A program made the translations under genes and the position numbers. Under the pieces are notes generated by a model. It was not told the origin of the DNA and ran no database searches. It worked only from the letters and a program-made list of their open reading frames with translations. Shown here one piece after another: positions 9,688 through 17,576 of a stretch of 64,000 bases of DNA (position 1 is its first letter; every line of letters begins with the position of its first letter). Source of the stretch: Saccharothrix sp. NRRL B-16348 (GTDB lineage Bacteria > Actinomycetota > Actinomycetes > Mycobacteriales > Pseudonocardiaceae); the NCBI RefSeq assembly GCF_001280085.1, contig NZ_LGED01000212.1, positions 5,173-69,172 of the forward strand. The letters are read 5' to 3'.

Positions 9688-10786
9688 GCACCCGCGGGCT
9701 GGACAACCTCACCCTCGCGCGCAAGGAGGGCTGGCAGCAGTTCGTCGACGCACCCGCCCGCACCCGGCCGGAGCCGTTGTCGACCAGGAAGATCCGTGCG
9801 CTCGGCGAGGCGGCGCGCAACGACTACGACCGGCGGCGTCGGGAGTGGCACGCGAACCTGGGGCCGCTGCGGACCCCGCAGCTGGTCGCACTGCACGAGG
9901 ATCTGTGGGACATCGTGGACAGCAACGCCCACGACGGGGACAAGGCCAAGGGCGCGGTCGCGATCGACGCCTTTCCCGGCCCGGGCAAGACCACTTCGGT
10001 GCTGGCGTTCGCCAGACGGTTCCACCGGCGCGAGATCGCCGAGCACGGGCCGCTCACGCCGGAGGGGCACCAACGGTGGCCGGTGTGCCGGGTCGGGCTG
10101 ACCGGCAACACCGGGTTGAAGGACTTCAACCGGGCGATGCTGGAGTTCTTCGCGCACCCTGGGACAAACCGGGGCACCGCGGCGTTGTTCGCCGCCCGCG
10201 CGCTGGACTGCATGACCAGCTGCCACGTGCGGCTGCTCATCGTGGACGACCTGTACTTCCTGCGGTGGCGCAACACCTCGGGTGTGGAGATCAGTAACCA
10301 CTTCAAGTACATCGCCAACGAGTACCCGGTGACGCTGGTGTTCGTCGGCGTGGGTTTGGCGCGGCGAGGTCTGCTCGACGAGATCGACGCGGCCGGCGAC
10401 CCGGTGTTGGCGCAGTCCGGGCGGCGCACCACCCGGCTGGGGATGGAGCCGTTCCTGGTCGACACCGCCGCGCGGTGCTGCTGGCCATCGAGCAGCGCCT
10501 GGTGCTGGCCCGCGCACGGCCGGGGATGCTCGCCGACGAGTTGTCGGACTACCTGTTCGCCCGCTCGACCGGACACATCGGATCGTTGATGACGCTGGTT
10601 AACCGGGGATGTCAGCGCGCCGTGCGCACCGGGGCCGAACCAGGGGCCGGTCTCGGACGGCTCCGCGGGCCCCCGCAGTCAAGTGCCACCGACACCGGCC
10701 CCACGGCCGCCCCAGGTGCGGTCACCACCGACCAACAACCGCGGTCACTTCAGGCAGACAAGGTCAGCGACCCCATGTATGCCTGA
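9684..10786 (+). pseudogene. tnsC: TnsC/TniB-like AAA+ ATPase, one frameshift
   Basis: It starts at a GTG at 9684 that overlaps the tnsB stop. Walker A is FPGPGKTTSVL and Walker B LLIVDDLYFLRW, with downstream VTLVFVGVGL (sensor-like). At about 10470 the frame slips; the continuation LLAIEQRLVLARARP and RSTGHIGSLMTLVNRGCQ lies in another frame and ends at 10786. Family knowledge: TnsC bridges target selection and the TnsAB transposase by ATP-dependent DNA binding. No TniQ/TnsD follows. Confidence 0.82.
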
Positions 10787-10836
10787 GTCGTAGGGAATCT
10801 CGTTCTGAGCACGGCTGATGCCCCCATGCGTGTCGG

Positions 10837-11349
10837 TCACCCACACGCGTACCAGATGCCGTCCCAACCGGCGGGCAGGATGTAGTCCTGGCACCAGAAC
10901 GTGTTGCTGGACTGCGTGTAGACCGCCAGCCTCCGGTACTTGGACCGCGGGTCCGTGTTCTCGAGGAAGGGCGTGGCGATGTGGTCGGCATAGCCGCCGC
11001 CGGGCATCTGCTTCCAACCGCCCGAGTTCGGCCAGGCGTGCCAGATCTTGCGGTCCGGGCCGATGCCGAAGCACTCGTCCGAGGTGGTTGCCCAGTCGAC
11101 CTTGTAGACGTACGTGCCGACCTTGAACGTGCCGCCGTAGTTGAAACAGCTCACCCGGCCGTTCGCGGGCACTGTGATCAGTTGGTAGGGCGCGAGCTCA
11201 ATGGCATCCGATGCCTGCGCCGACGCCTGCGCGATGATCGATACACCGCCGTCGCCGCTCGCCGGGCTCGCCTGTGCAGTGGTCGCCGATGCGGTCGTGA
11301 CCAGCGCGACCATGCCCAGCGCGGTGCAGAAAGCTTTCAACATACGCAT
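10837..11349 (-). CDS. Secreted protein of unknown family, transposon cargo
   Basis: 170 residues from the ATG at 11349, preceded by AAAGG about 10 bp upstream; an in-frame start at 11385 adds 12 residues ahead of the signal peptide. The N-terminus MRMLKAFCTALGMVAL with an Ala-rich run and a likely cleavage near AQAS is a Sec signal peptide. The mature part holds aromatic residues and four Cys (SCFNYGG, DECFGIG, WCQDYI and YACG at the end), consistent with two disulfides. I do not recognise the fold. It is convergent with tnsC and divergent from the ECF sigma gene. Confidence 0.75.
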   Translation of the reverse strand: MRMLKAFCTALGMVALVTTASATTAQASPASGDGGVSIIAQASAQASDAIELAPYQLITVPANGRVSCFNYGGTFKVGTYVYKVDWATTSDECFGIGPDRKIWHAWPNSGGWKQMPGGGYADHIATPFLENTDPRSKYRRLAVYTQSSNTFWCQDYILPAGWDGIWYACG

Positions 11350-11829
11350 GTGTGATCTGCCTTTCTCTATTCCGGGGGACTTCACCCCGGATGTTGGACA
11401 CGGGGGTTATGCGGCTGAGGTCAGCGTAGCCGGTGTTGGCAGCAGGCTGTTCTCACCCGAGTAACGATCACGGATTTCGCTCGCCCTGCGGTTCGGTGCC
11501 CAAGGGAACGATGCGGGGATCTGATCGCGTGAAATTCTCACAGTATACAACCGTTGACCTATCCGGACATGGGAATACGGACTGTGGCTGGACAAGGCGT
11601 CGCCACGGGTGCGCGCATGCCGGCCGCACGTAATATTCAGGAAACGCTGCACCACGTCGATCCAGCGCCGCGATCAGTCCTTCCGTCTCGCCACGGTTCA
11701 CCCCTTACATGCCTGGAGGCAGCGCGGCGTATGAGTCATCGACAAACTTTTTCGCACCTGTTCGGACGCTGACCACTCACCGCCCGGCCAGTACGGTCTG
11801 CCACGGGGACGAAGGAGGGTCAAGGGGGC
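11350..11829. other. Divergent intergenic region inside segment 3
   Basis: About 480 bp lie between the secreted-protein gene and the ECF sigma gene. It must hold both promoters, but I could not identify -35/-10 elements with confidence. No ORF here has coding character and no hairpin stands out. Confidence 0.4.
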
Positions 11830-12342
11830 ATGGACGACGCATCCGAGTTCGACGAGATCTTCACCGGAATGCTGCCGAGGCTCTACTCGCGCGTCACGGC
11901 GTTGGTAGGAAGCCGTGCGCTGGCCGACGACGTGGTGCAAGAGGTCTACCTACGACTGCGGGCCACCGGGCGCCGTACCCGGCGGTTCATCGGGCACCCC
12001 ACCCCCTACGGCTACGCGTTGACCACAGCGGTCAACCTCGCCCGCGCCCACTGGAGGTCACAACGACGCGAACTCCTGCTCGACGACTTCCCGGCCGCCT
12101 CGTACGACGGCGGCATGGCCGAAGCCGAAGCACGGTACGACCTGACCTGGCTGTTGGCGACCCTGACCGCCAAGGAGGCCGCCACGATAGTCCTGGTGGA
12201 CCTCGACGGCCTTACCCTTGACGAGGTCGCGACACTGCTTGGCGTGCACAAGGGCACCGCACAGCGCAACCGCATGCGCGCCCTGGGCAAACTCCGCGAA
12301 CGCCTGACCCACCCCTCCTTCCAAGAGGGGACGCGGCGATGA
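11830..12342 (+). CDS. ECF-family RNA polymerase sigma factor
   Basis: 170 residues; a strong Shine-Dalgarno (AAGGAGGG) lies upstream of the ATG. Sigma region 2 is visible at residues 15-75 (LADDVVQEVYLRLR and YALTTAVNLARAHWR). Region 4 spans residues 115-160 (LTLDEVATLLGVHKGT with AQRNRMRALGKL). It overlaps the next gene by ATGA, and that gene has the layout of an anti-sigma factor. The pair probably senses an envelope or extracellular cue, possibly regulating the secreted protein next door. Sigma genes are unusual cargo for a Tn7-like element. Confidence 0.88.
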   Translation: MDDASEFDEIFTGMLPRLYSRVTALVGSRALADDVVQEVYLRLRATGRRTRRFIGHPTPYGYALTTAVNLARAHWRSQRRELLLDDFPAASYDGGMAEAEARYDLTWLLATLTAKEAATIVLVDLDGLTLDEVATLLGVHKGTAQRNRMRALGKLRERLTHPSFQEGTRR

Positions 12343-13121
12343 CCCGCTTTGACTCGGGCGAGGACGACGCCTACGTCATCCGACGTCTACGCGATGCTTC
12401 AGACGCGGTACGACCCCCGCACGACCTACTCCAGCGCGCCCGCCAACGCCACCACGCACGACGACGCCGCAGCCACCTGGCCAGCGCAGTCGCCGCTATC
12501 GTGATCATCTTGGGTGCAACCGCATGGCTGCCCGGTCACAACCGGCCGACTGACACCACGACGGGGATGGCGAGCACAGCCCTCGCCACGGGCACGCAGC
12601 AGGTGCGCGCGGTCGTTCCGGTCGATGGCCCGTGGCAGCCGTGGAAATCCGGCCCCGATGCGAGTCTGATCACCATCCCCGTATGCCCACCGACGGGAAA
12701 CCTCCCCGAAGTCAGGGGAATGGGATGGGCCGAGGAGGACTGCCCTGGCAACTCCGCCGCGCTCTACTCTGATGCGCGGAGCGCTGATGACGTTCCGGGC
12801 ATACTCTTGCGGTTTCCGATTCCGAACCTCACCCGCCTGGCACAGTGTCGCCTGCGCCTCCGCATTCCTAACACCAGCAATGCGCGCGGCCTGGCCCACT
12901 ACGACCTGTACCTCGGCTCCCTCGACAAACCGACCCGTACCAAAGGTGACCGGTCCTTCGAAATTAACCAAAGCTCCTACCGCGGAAAGTGGCTGGAGTT
13001 CACAGACCAACTCATCGTGCCCTCTGCTGGCATAACGACGATCACACTGCAACTCAGAGCCACGACCAAGTCCCCCACCATGTTGGGCGTCGACGCCGCC
13101 CAACTTGCCTGCACCACCTGA
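12339..13121 (+). CDS. Single-pass membrane protein, probable anti-sigma partner of the ECF factor
   Basis: 260 residues. The cytoplasmic N-terminal part (residues 1-45, rich in Arg/His) is followed by one transmembrane segment (about 47-66, AVAAIVIILGATAWL) and a 190-residue extracellular part. The ectodomain ends in a beta-rich stretch (WLEFTDQLIVPSAG) like carbohydrate-binding or golvesin-like modules, with Cys at PVCPP, EDCPG, AQCRL and AQLACTT. The overlap and topology suggest an anti-sigma factor, but no canonical zinc-binding HxxxCxxC motif is present, so that role is inferred from context. Confidence 0.7.
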   Translation: MTRFDSGEDDAYVIRRLRDASDAVRPPHDLLQRARQRHHARRRRSHLASAVAAIVIILGATAWLPGHNRPTDTTTGMASTALATGTQQVRAVVPVDGPWQPWKSGPDASLITIPVCPPTGNLPEVRGMGWAEEDCPGNSAALYSDARSADDVPGILLRFPIPNLTRLAQCRLRLRIPNTSNARGLAHYDLYLGSLDKPTRTKGDRSFEINQSSYRGKWLEFTDQLIVPSAGITTITLQLRATTKSPTMLGVDAAQLACTT

Positions 13122-13478
13122 GCACTACCCAGTCAACCCTTTGGACGGAACGCACCACTCGCTCAGCCAATGCGCTGTCCATGCTGCAGAGGGCGCGATT
13201 TGCGCGTCAGTTTGGCCACCACGGCCGTCGGCGTGCCTGTAAGCCGGATCGTAGCTCAACGTGCTCGACGTCGGTCTGCACCCCTGCACCTGGTCGCCGC
13301 TGCTTTGTACGTCATCCGTACTTACCTGTGCACACCGGGGCGCACACCGATACGGGGCGGCACACCTCATTGTCCGCATTCGCATCTGACCTGCGGATAC
13401 TGCGGGAGAAGGCGGACAGTCCGCCAATCGGGACCTCCGCTAGCGAGCCTCTACCAATCGTTGAAGTGCCACGCGCCT

Positions 13479-13567
13479 GAGACTGGTCATGGTGACGGCG
13501 TCGTGAGACAGGCAGAGAACACCCAGCTCACGCAAGATCGACATGTCACACGCGGTGAGAACCTACA
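13479..13567 (+). repeat. Right transposon-like end R3
   Basis: This runs from GAGACTGGTC at 13479 to GAGAACCTACA at 13567. It is the right end of the TnsABC-carrying segment and the best match to R1: both also share GAAGTGCCACG just upstream. It has several ATGTC and GAGA blocks, as in multi-site Tn7-type ends. Confidence 0.7.
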
Positions 13568-13572
13568 GGCGC

Positions 13573-13600
13573 TGTAGGGTCCCAATTTCGATGACACTTT
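13573..13600 (+). repeat. Left transposon-like end L4 (orphan)
   Basis: TGTAGGGTCCCAATTTCG follows R3 after GGCGC. It matches the first bases of L3 (TGTAGGGTCTCA). No matching right end was found downstream, so it may be a leftover end or part of the target of the earlier insertion. Confidence 0.45.
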
Positions 13601-13710
13601 CCCAAAGGTCGTGGCACTGAATGGCACTAGTGCCACGAAAACTGGGATTGATCATTCTGTCACGTCGCCAGAGTGTCGCGGTGTGCAACACCTGTCGGGC
13701 GCGTTTCCGT

Positions 13711-13740
13711 GGCCGCAGGCGAATCGGTGCGCCTGCGGCC
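13711..13740 (-). terminator. Hairpin just after the 13747-14085 gene
   Basis: A perfect 11-bp stem (GGCCGCAGGCG and its complement) with an 8-base loop lies directly downstream of the minus-strand gene that stops at 13747. There is no clear U-tract, as is common in high-GC actinomycetes. Confidence 0.6.
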
Positions 13741-13746
13741 GGGTGA

Positions 13747-14085
13747 TCAGGTGTCGAACCGATCCCAGCGGTCGATGTCCTTCTCGACCTCACCGCCGGC
13801 CACGTCCGGTGGTGTCACGTAGAACGCGGGAACGTCGCCAGAGAGGTCGACGAACACCAGGGCTCGAGCGCCTTCGGTGTCTTGCCGGGTGCCGCGCCGC
13901 ATGGGGCGTTCCTGCGCAGTACGGCGGGGGAACACGCGGGGGAGGGGGCCGCCGATCTCTAGGCGGAACCGCCGGTCCTCTTCCACGACCGTGACGTGGT
14001 GGCGGGTGCGGCGTGCCGCTTCGGCGGCCGCCAGATAGACGGCCACCTGGTGTACCCGATCCGGGCTCAAGTCGGCGAACTCCAT
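13747..14085 (-). CDS. Hypothetical protein
   Basis: 112 residues. The N-terminal helix (LSPDRVHQVAVYLAAAEAARR) is followed by beta-strand-like segments (HHVTVVEEDRRFRLEIGG) and ALVFVDLSGDVPAFYVTPP. The last part vaguely recalls small PD-(D/E)XK-like proteins, but the catalytic residues are not convincing and I do not assign a function. A hairpin terminator follows. It lies just to the right of the orphan left end L4 and may be cargo. Confidence 0.6.
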   Translation of the reverse strand: MEFADLSPDRVHQVAVYLAAAEAARRTRHHVTVVEEDRRFRLEIGGPLPRVFPRRTAQERPMRRGTRQDTEGARALVFVDLSGDVPAFYVTPPDVAGGEVEKDIDRWDRFDT

Positions 14086-14128
14086 TCGGACACCCTAGGC
14101 CCTGTTCAGGGCAGGTTTCGTGCGGCGA

Positions 14129-14175
14129 GGCGTCTGCGGTGGCCTCCCCGTGCCGGGGCGGCCACCGCAGACGCC
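14129..14175 (-). terminator. Strong hairpin after the CHAP gene
   Basis: A perfect 16-bp outer stem (GGCGTCTGCGGTGGCC with its complement) surrounds a second small CCCCG/CGGGG stem. It sits 22 bp beyond the stop of the minus-strand CHAP gene, a typical position for an intrinsic terminator. Confidence 0.75.
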
Positions 14176-14197
14176 GCGCGGTGCTGGTCGTTCGTTC

Positions 14198-14737
14198 TCA
14201 GGGAGCGAGGATGTAGCTCATACCGACGACGTCGGGCAGGACGCGGGTGGTGAACTCGCCGAGAGCGCCGCCGGCGTTGGTCTCGGTGATGCGGATCTTC
14301 TTGACGCCGTTCTCGATGAAGACCTCGTCAACCCAGCCGACGTGCCCGTAGTTGGGGTCGGCGCCGTGTACACCGGGTTCGAACACGACAAGCGATCGGG
14401 GTTCGGCGTCGAGCACGACGGTCCAGCCGCGGGCGGCGGCGTTGTCGTTCATGTCCTTGGCGTTGCCGCCGATCAGCGGCCACAGGCCGGTGTGCTCGTG
14501 GAACTTCTCGTAGGCGCCCCAGGTGCACTGCCCGTAGTAGTCGCGGGCGAGGTTGTGGTCGGTCGTCTGCCCGGTGGCCCGGTTCTGGGCGACGACGATC
14601 GGCGCGGGATCGGCGATCGCGGTCGTCGCGGCGGTCAGCGGCGCCAGGCCGATCAACGCGGTGAGCAACCCGCTCGCGGCGGCGATGCCGGCCCGGCGGC
14701 GGCCCGCACGGGTCTCGGCGATGGTGTGGACGGTCAT
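14198..14737 (-). CDS. Secreted CHAP-domain protein (putative peptidoglycan amidase/peptidase)
   Basis: 179 residues from the ATG at 14737, with GGAAGG upstream. A twin-Arg-containing basic start and hydrophobic run (GIAAASGLLTALIGLAPL) ending near AIADPAP give a signal peptide. The CHAP catalytic Cys is in YYGQCTWGAYEKF and the His in NYGHVGWVDEVF, with ITETNAGG as the usual third element. Family knowledge: CHAP enzymes cut murein peptide bonds or amides. It is downstream of a membrane-bound HTH protein on the same strand. It may be lytic or a cell-wall remodelling enzyme. Confidence 0.85.
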   Translation of the reverse strand: MTVHTIAETRAGRRRAGIAAASGLLTALIGLAPLTAATTAIADPAPIVVAQNRATGQTTDHNLARDYYGQCTWGAYEKFHEHTGLWPLIGGNAKDMNDNAAARGWTVVLDAEPRSLVVFEPGVHGADPNYGHVGWVDEVFIENGVKKIRITETNAGGALGEFTTRVLPDVVGMSYILAP

Positions 14738-14946
14738 CGTCCTGTTGTCCTTCCCTTGTCGCTGTGGTGCTGCGGTCCACTCCAGCGAGCCAGCGCGACG
14801 GGAGGTGTCGCAACGGTGCGACGGGGGTGCGCGTCCTAGTTTCTGCCGTACCGCGCCTGAACAGTCAGAACGGGGTGTGTGCGGAGTGCGCGGGGTGCGG
14901 TCTCGCACGTGCGGCGCACTCACCGCACCCCTGGCGCGGGGGACGG

Positions 14947-15819
14947 TCAGCAGGCGGACAGGCCGGGCACCGGCGTGCTGCCGTCGGTGAAGGGCAGGTC
15001 GGTGTAGATGGAGAGGACGTAGGCCCCAGAGCTCATCTTGGCCCACGCCGTGGTGGTGATGGGCCGTCCGCCGACCTCTTCGTCGACGGGCTCCCCGTCG
15101 AGCACCATGCACACCACCTGCACGAAGTCGCCCTGCGACAGCACCCCCGCCTGGCAGGAGCGGGAGGGTTGGTCCCAGATCCGCGCGCCCCGCCCGCCGG
15201 TGTCGGCGATGCGCGTGCGCACCGACCCCGGTCGCAGGTCCACTTCCACTTTCCTGCAGTTCGCGCCCGATGTCGGCTGCCCAGCGGCCGCGCCCGAGGT
15301 GGGCGTGCCGGAGGTGGTCGTGCCCGAGGTCGCGCCGGTGCCGGACTTGGACGGGGACCAGATCAACCAGCCCGTCCCCAGCCCCACCGCGATCAGTGCC
15401 GCAGCCAGAGCCGCGCCCTGCAGGAGTGTGAGACGAATGGCTGCCTTCCTGCGGCCGGCGTCGTGCCGGGAGGCGTTCTCCGCGCCGGGGACCGTGCCGT
15501 CGGCGTCGGCCGGGGTGGCGAGGCCCAGTTGCGGCTGGGCCAGCTCCCGTAGCTGAGCCCACCGCTGGATCTCCTCCTCCGCCAGGCCCTTCGCCTCAAG
15601 CAGAGTCCGCAGGTTCTTCTCGCTGATCAGCCGCTGCTCGTGCAGCCACCCGCGCAGCGTCGAATTGCTGATGTCGATTTCAGCGGCCAGCTTCCGCCAG
15701 CCCAACTCGCCCTTGACCCGCTCGGCCAGCGCCTTCTGGAACCCAGGCACCCCGCCGGTCACGGCGTCCGGTGCCCTCGACGGCTCGGCCGGTTCCGGCG
15801 TGCCGTTGATCTCCGTCAT
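14947..15819 (-). CDS. Membrane-anchored HTH protein with extracellular C-terminal domain
   Basis: 290 residues. Residues 25-95 form a cytoplasmic HTH (LAAEIDISNSTLRGWLHEQ). A transmembrane segment follows at about 130-150 (GAALAAALIAVGLGTGWLIW), then a Thr/Ser/Gly-rich linker (about 155-185) and an ectodomain with four Cys (ANCRKVEV, RSCQAG, QVVCMVLDG and the final LSAC). The layout (DNA-binding inside, sensor outside) suggests a one-component transmembrane regulator. The CHAP gene 210 bp downstream is the obvious candidate target or partner. The start ATG lacks a strong Shine-Dalgarno. Confidence 0.75.
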   Translation of the reverse strand: MTEINGTPEPAEPSRAPDAVTGGVPGFQKALAERVKGELGWRKLAAEIDISNSTLRGWLHEQRLISEKNLRTLLEAKGLAEEEIQRWAQLRELAQPQLGLATPADADGTVPGAENASRHDAGRRKAAIRLTLLQGAALAAALIAVGLGTGWLIWSPSKSGTGATSGTTTSGTPTSGAAAGQPTSGANCRKVEVDLRPGSVRTRIADTGGRGARIWDQPSRSCQAGVLSQGDFVQVVCMVLDGEPVDEEVGGRPITTTAWAKMSSGAYVLSIYTDLPFTDGSTPVPGLSAC

Positions 15820-16049
15820 GACCGACAGTCTGAGTCACCATCGCCTGGGCAGGACACCGGCTGAAGGTAGGACAGGTCGTCGACCGCGTGCTCTACCGTG
15901 CCGAGGCCGCAGGCCGTGACCAGGTGTAGCTCGCCGATTCGACCGCGTGCACCAGATCGGCGCCGACGTGTGGTGTGCTGCTGCACGAAGATTGATCATC
16001 ACCGTGAAGCCGCCGCCGTGATCTGTCGACGGGGCGCGCGCTGGCGTTA

Positions 16050-17003
16050 TCACCTCAGCCACACCACTCCCAGTCCGCTCGTGATGAGCACGGTCCATGC
16101 GAGCACGCTCAACGACACGGACGGCAGCGCCCGCACCTCGGCGCGGTCGTCGGGTTCGGGGAGCAGCGGGGTGTCGAGCGGGATGTTGCGGTACCAGAAC
16201 TGGTTCAGCCGCGGCCACTGGTCGTCGCCCTCCAGGCCGAGGCAGGTGAGCAGTTCCCCGCGGTAGAGGTCGAACGCGACGCGCACCTGTTCGCCGTAGA
16301 GACGGGCTGGCGCCAGCGCCCCGCGGTAGGTGGCCCAGGCGACCGCGGCTCCGCCCCAGTAGCAGGCGAGGAACAGCCGGACCGGCCCGCCGGTGACCGC
16401 GAGCCACGCTCCCGCCGCCACGGCGAAGAACGCGGCCTGCGCCGAGATCGTCAGCTGGAACTCGATCTCCGCGCGGGCGGCGGTCAGCGACGCGGTGAGC
16501 TTGTCCGGCAGTAGGGGGAACAGGCGCGGCCACGTCAGCACGGCGTCCGCGCCGTAACGCTCGGACGGGTAGCTCTCCGCGGAGCGCAGGACGTTGCCGA
16601 GCCGGGTCGGGAGGACGTCGGCCGGGTCGGCGGGGTAGTCGGACGCGCCGCGTTCGAAACCGAGCCGCCGGGCGCGTCGGCGGTGCCGGTGTGTGCCGGG
16701 AAGCAGCAGGACGCGCCCCAGCCGGCCCGGCCAAAGCCCTTCGTAGCATCGGATGAGCGGCTGCGTCCGCCCCGAGACGATGGCGGCGATCAACACGGCG
16801 GCGACGACGGTCGCGGTGCCCGCCAACACTTTCACCGTGCCGTCGAGCGTGTTCCACGCGCGCAGGGCCCCGGCCGGGTCGGTCAGCGTGCTCGCGACCA
16901 CTGCCCCGAGCAGGCCGAGCGTGATCAGGGTCGGCAGCAGCGCGTTGACCAGGAACCGTCGGTCGAACAGGCCGGTGGTCTCCCGCACGACGTCGGTGAG
17001 CAC
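16050..17003 (-). CDS. Multi-pass membrane protein of the CHAT operon
   Basis: 317 residues from a GTG at 17003 with GGGAGGGTG five bases upstream. Hydrophobic segments lie at about 20-40 (LLPTLITLGLLGAVVAS), 57-80, 190-225 (two) and 295-315. A basic cytoplasmic loop (HRHRRRARRLGF) sits in the middle. No known family is recognised. It starts 3 bp after the stop of the CBS-like gene, so it is the third gene of the CHAT operon and may be a membrane effector or anchor. Confidence 0.8.
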   Translation of the reverse strand: MLTDVVRETTGLFDRRFLVNALLPTLITLGLLGAVVASTLTDPAGALRAWNTLDGTVKVLAGTATVVAAVLIAAIVSGRTQPLIRCYEGLWPGRLGRVLLLPGTHRHRRRARRLGFERGASDYPADPADVLPTRLGNVLRSAESYPSERYGADAVLTWPRLFPLLPDKLTASLTAARAEIEFQLTISAQAAFFAVAAGAWLAVTGGPVRLFLACYWGGAAVAWATYRGALAPARLYGEQVRVAFDLYRGELLTCLGLEGDDQWPRLNQFWYRNIPLDTPLLPEPDDRAEVRALPSVSLSVLAWTVLITSGLGVVWLR

Positions 17004-17006
17004 CGG

Positions 17007-17576
17007 TCACCCTCCCAGTTCGAGGTCGTGCGGTTCGCGGTCGGGGTTGGCGCAGCGCGGTGGCCTGCGCGGGTTCCAGTGCTCCAGTGTGTTGCGGTGG
17101 CCGCAGTGCGCGCAGGCGACGTGGGCGGCGGCGAGCCGCACCCGGCCGGGTAGCGCTCCGTCGGCCGAGGCTCCGGCCGGGCCCATCTGATTGCCGAGCG
17201 CGGGATGGGTGCCGGAGGCGAGGTAGTCCGAGACCCGCGCGACCGGCAGCACTCCGGCGGGCGTGCCGTCCCGCGTCAGCACCAGACGGGTGATCCCGAG
17301 CAGCAGCAAGGAGATCGCGGGGGAGTCGGCGAGCTGCGCGAAGGTCAGGCCCGCGTCGACCTCGACCGCCGGCGGCAGCGCCTGCCATGTCGCCAGGGTG
17401 TCCGCGTCGGCGTCGGCCAGTTCCGGCGCGGTCACGGTGCCCAGCACGGTGCCATCGTCGTCGATCACTACCCCGGTGCCCTTCAGCACGGCGCGCGCCT
17501 CGGCCGGGGTCAGCTCGCCGGCCAGGACTGTGAAGTCGTGGTCGCGGTGTTCGGCGATCTGGTCCGTGGGTTTCAC
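17007..17576 (-). CDS. CBS-like domain protein with C-terminal zinc-ribbon-like motif
   Basis: 189 residues. Residues 25-135 hold two half-domains resembling a CBS pair (VVIDDDGTVLGTVTAPELA and LVLTRDGTPAGVLPVARVSDYL), which in other proteins bind adenosine nucleotides. The C-terminus has CAHCGHRN and a later RCANPDRE, a zinc-ribbon-like set with only three clear Cys. It overlaps the CHAT gene by four bases (17573-17576). It might gate the CHAT protein by nucleotide binding; that is inference. Confidence 0.72.
   Translation of the reverse strand: MKPTDQIAEHRDHDFTVLAGELTPAEARAVLKGTGVVIDDDGTVLGTVTAPELADADADTLATWQALPPAVEVDAGLTFAQLADSPAISLLLLGITRLVLTRDGTPAGVLPVARVSDYLASGTHPALGNQMGPAGASADGALPGRVRLAAAHVACAHCGHRNTLEHWNPRRPPRCANPDREPHDLELGG

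Larger units (their letters stand above)
6814..13567 (+). mobile_element. Segment 3: Tn7-like transposon with tnsABC, secreted protein and ECF sigma cargo
   Basis: The left end is TGTAGGGTCTCAC at 6814; the right end read inward from 13567 is TGTAGGTTCTCACC. Both carry further GTCTCAC and ATGTCG blocks inside. The five bases flanking the ends, AGCGC and GGCGC, agree at four positions, as expected of a slightly diverged 5-bp target duplication. The element is about 6.75 kb. TnsA, TnsB and TnsC homologues fill the left part; three other genes make up the right part. No TniQ/TnsD or TnsE target selector is present. The frameshifts in tnsB and tnsC suggest it is no longer autonomous, unless they are sequencing errors. 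Confidence 0.75.
13122..13746. other. Intergenic region with right end R3 and left end L4
   Basis: No gene is supported. It contains R3 (13479-13567), the 5-bp GGCGC, and then TGTAGGGTCCCA at 13573, which looks like the left end of a further segment whose right end I cannot find in the window. Confidence 0.6.

Noticed and set aside
945..13567. A CRISPR-associated transposon (CAST)
   Set aside because: TnsABC-like genes are present but no cas genes, repeats or tniQ were found in the segment.
15835..17388. 517-codon minus-strand ORF overlapping the CHAT-operon membrane genes
   Set aside because: It lies in another frame of the genes at 16050 and 17007, which have ribosome-binding sites, tight spacing and sensible protein sequence; the long ORF is Arg-rich shadow.
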